DNA from: Selenomonas ruminantium subsp. lactilytica TAM6421 | GTDB taxonomy: Bacteria > Bacillota > Negativicutes > Selenomonadales > Selenomonadaceae | Assembly (NCBI RefSeq): GCF_000284095.1 | Contig: NC_017069.1 | Location: 1 to 64,000, forward strand | DNA length: 64,000 nucleotides | Direction: 5' to 3' | Shown here: in pieces, positions 63,511 through 64,000 of the stretch | How positions within the stretch are numbered: position 1 is the first letter of the stretch | How the letters are laid out: each line of letters starts with the position of its first letter | The notes under the pieces: generated by a model | Seen by the model: only the letters and a program-made list of their open reading frames with translations | Told to the model about the DNA's origin: nothing | Databases searched by the model: none | Translations under genes and position numbers: made by a program

Positions 63511-64000
63511 TATCATCAGAGTGCGACTCCTTTCAAATCCCTTTGGATATGTCTGATGTGTCTGCGCTGCATTAGATAATTCTTTCTTCATCCCCTATGA
63601 AGTTTCTTATCAGCACTCTGGCCAGAATGAATTACATACCGACAGTGCCGTGTTAACCAATGGTTTACTGATGTCGTAACAACTGTTGGAATGTATTCAG
63701 ATAGACTAGAGCCTGTCAACAATTTGGTGAAGAACTCTTACATACTACAATGAGTTGGCATGGTTCAAATCAAAAAAATGGAATATCTGTAGTCGCATGA
63801 ACAACCCGTCAGGGGTGCGTGGTGAATGTTGCAGATGTTCCGAAGTCTAGCTAGACAAAACTACCTAACTTATTTACGGCTATCTCCAACCGGCAGACCT
63901 CTTTGGATGAGTTGAGGCGAGGCAAATCGAGAGTCCTGAACATGACATAACTGTTCCGACAAGGGCCAGTCGTTAAAAACCAGCGGGGAGACCAACCAAT
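63511..64000 (+). ncRNA. Large structured RNA candidate (ROOL/GOLLD-like setting), cut by window end
   Basis: No reading frame. Helices: CAGAGTGC 63517-63524 with GCACTCTG 63613-63620 (8 pairs), enclosing TCTGATG/CATTAGA (63552-63558/63570-63576) and CTTCAT/ATGAAG (63586-63591/63597-63602). GGAATATCTGT 63780-63790 pairs with GCAGATGTTCC 63831-63841 (11 pairs, two G-T), enclosing ACCC/GGGT. GAACA/TGTTC pair near 63940. Lies right after phage tRNAs, where ROOL and GOLLD RNAs are typically found. Class not proven. Confidence 0.55.

Overview
The window looks like most of the genome of a siphovirus-type temperate phage that can also persist as a plasmid (a phage-plasmid). Evidence for a tailed phage: a rightward morphogenesis block with terminase, portal, protease/scaffold, HK97-type capsid, connectors, tail tube, a -1 frameshifted tail chaperone, a 2490-residue tape measure, tail tip, fibre and lysis genes. 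Evidence for plasmid life: a ParM/ParR-type partition operon, a plasmid-like winged-helix initiator, its own DnaE polymerase, primase-helicase and recombination genes, plus a tyrosine recombinase that could integrate the element or resolve dimers. Many TTG starts, AGGAGG ribosome sites, -35/-10 promoters of the housekeeping type and encoded CCA tails on two tRNAs suggest a Bacillota host. A gut Negativicutes host is plausible but is inference only.

Layout. 1-7553: a leftward operon of about 18 small genes (integrase, RadC-like JAB protein, J-domain protein, DUF2786 protein, many hypotheticals), with repeated hairpins and leader elements in its intergenic spaces. It is probably driven by two tandem promoters near 8360-8530. 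7554-10112: a gene-poor, very AT-rich stretch with palindromic operator-like repeats. 10113-21242: small regulators, then packaging and head-tail genes. 21243-21890: one leftward membrane gene (moron). 21960-42600: tape measure, tail tip, receptor-binding fibre. 42650-46707: lysis and small accessory genes, a DNA methyltransferase and a holin-like toxin peptide. 46910-50645: DnaE polymerase and an HTH protein. 50690-52560: ParR/ParM with centromere-like T/G-rich repeat arrays. 52977-62794: initiator, Rad52-type annealing protein, primase-helicase, PD-(D/E)XK nucleases and a run of overlapping tiny genes. 62795-64000: a tRNA cluster (Gln, an interrupted Gly-like tRNA, Tyr), then at least 490 bases of gene-free, strongly base-paired sequence that resembles the setting of the large ornate phage RNAs (ROOL/GOLLD type).

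How it fits together. A three-copy 33-35 bp element (10043, 11496, 30192) sits before the early-right, terminase and tail-tip units and is probably a phage-specific promoter. The capsid and tail-tube genes share an almost identical leader and each is bracketed by hairpin/T-tract elements, which suggests insulated, high-level expression. Partition, initiator and polymerase genes form the plasmid-maintenance module.
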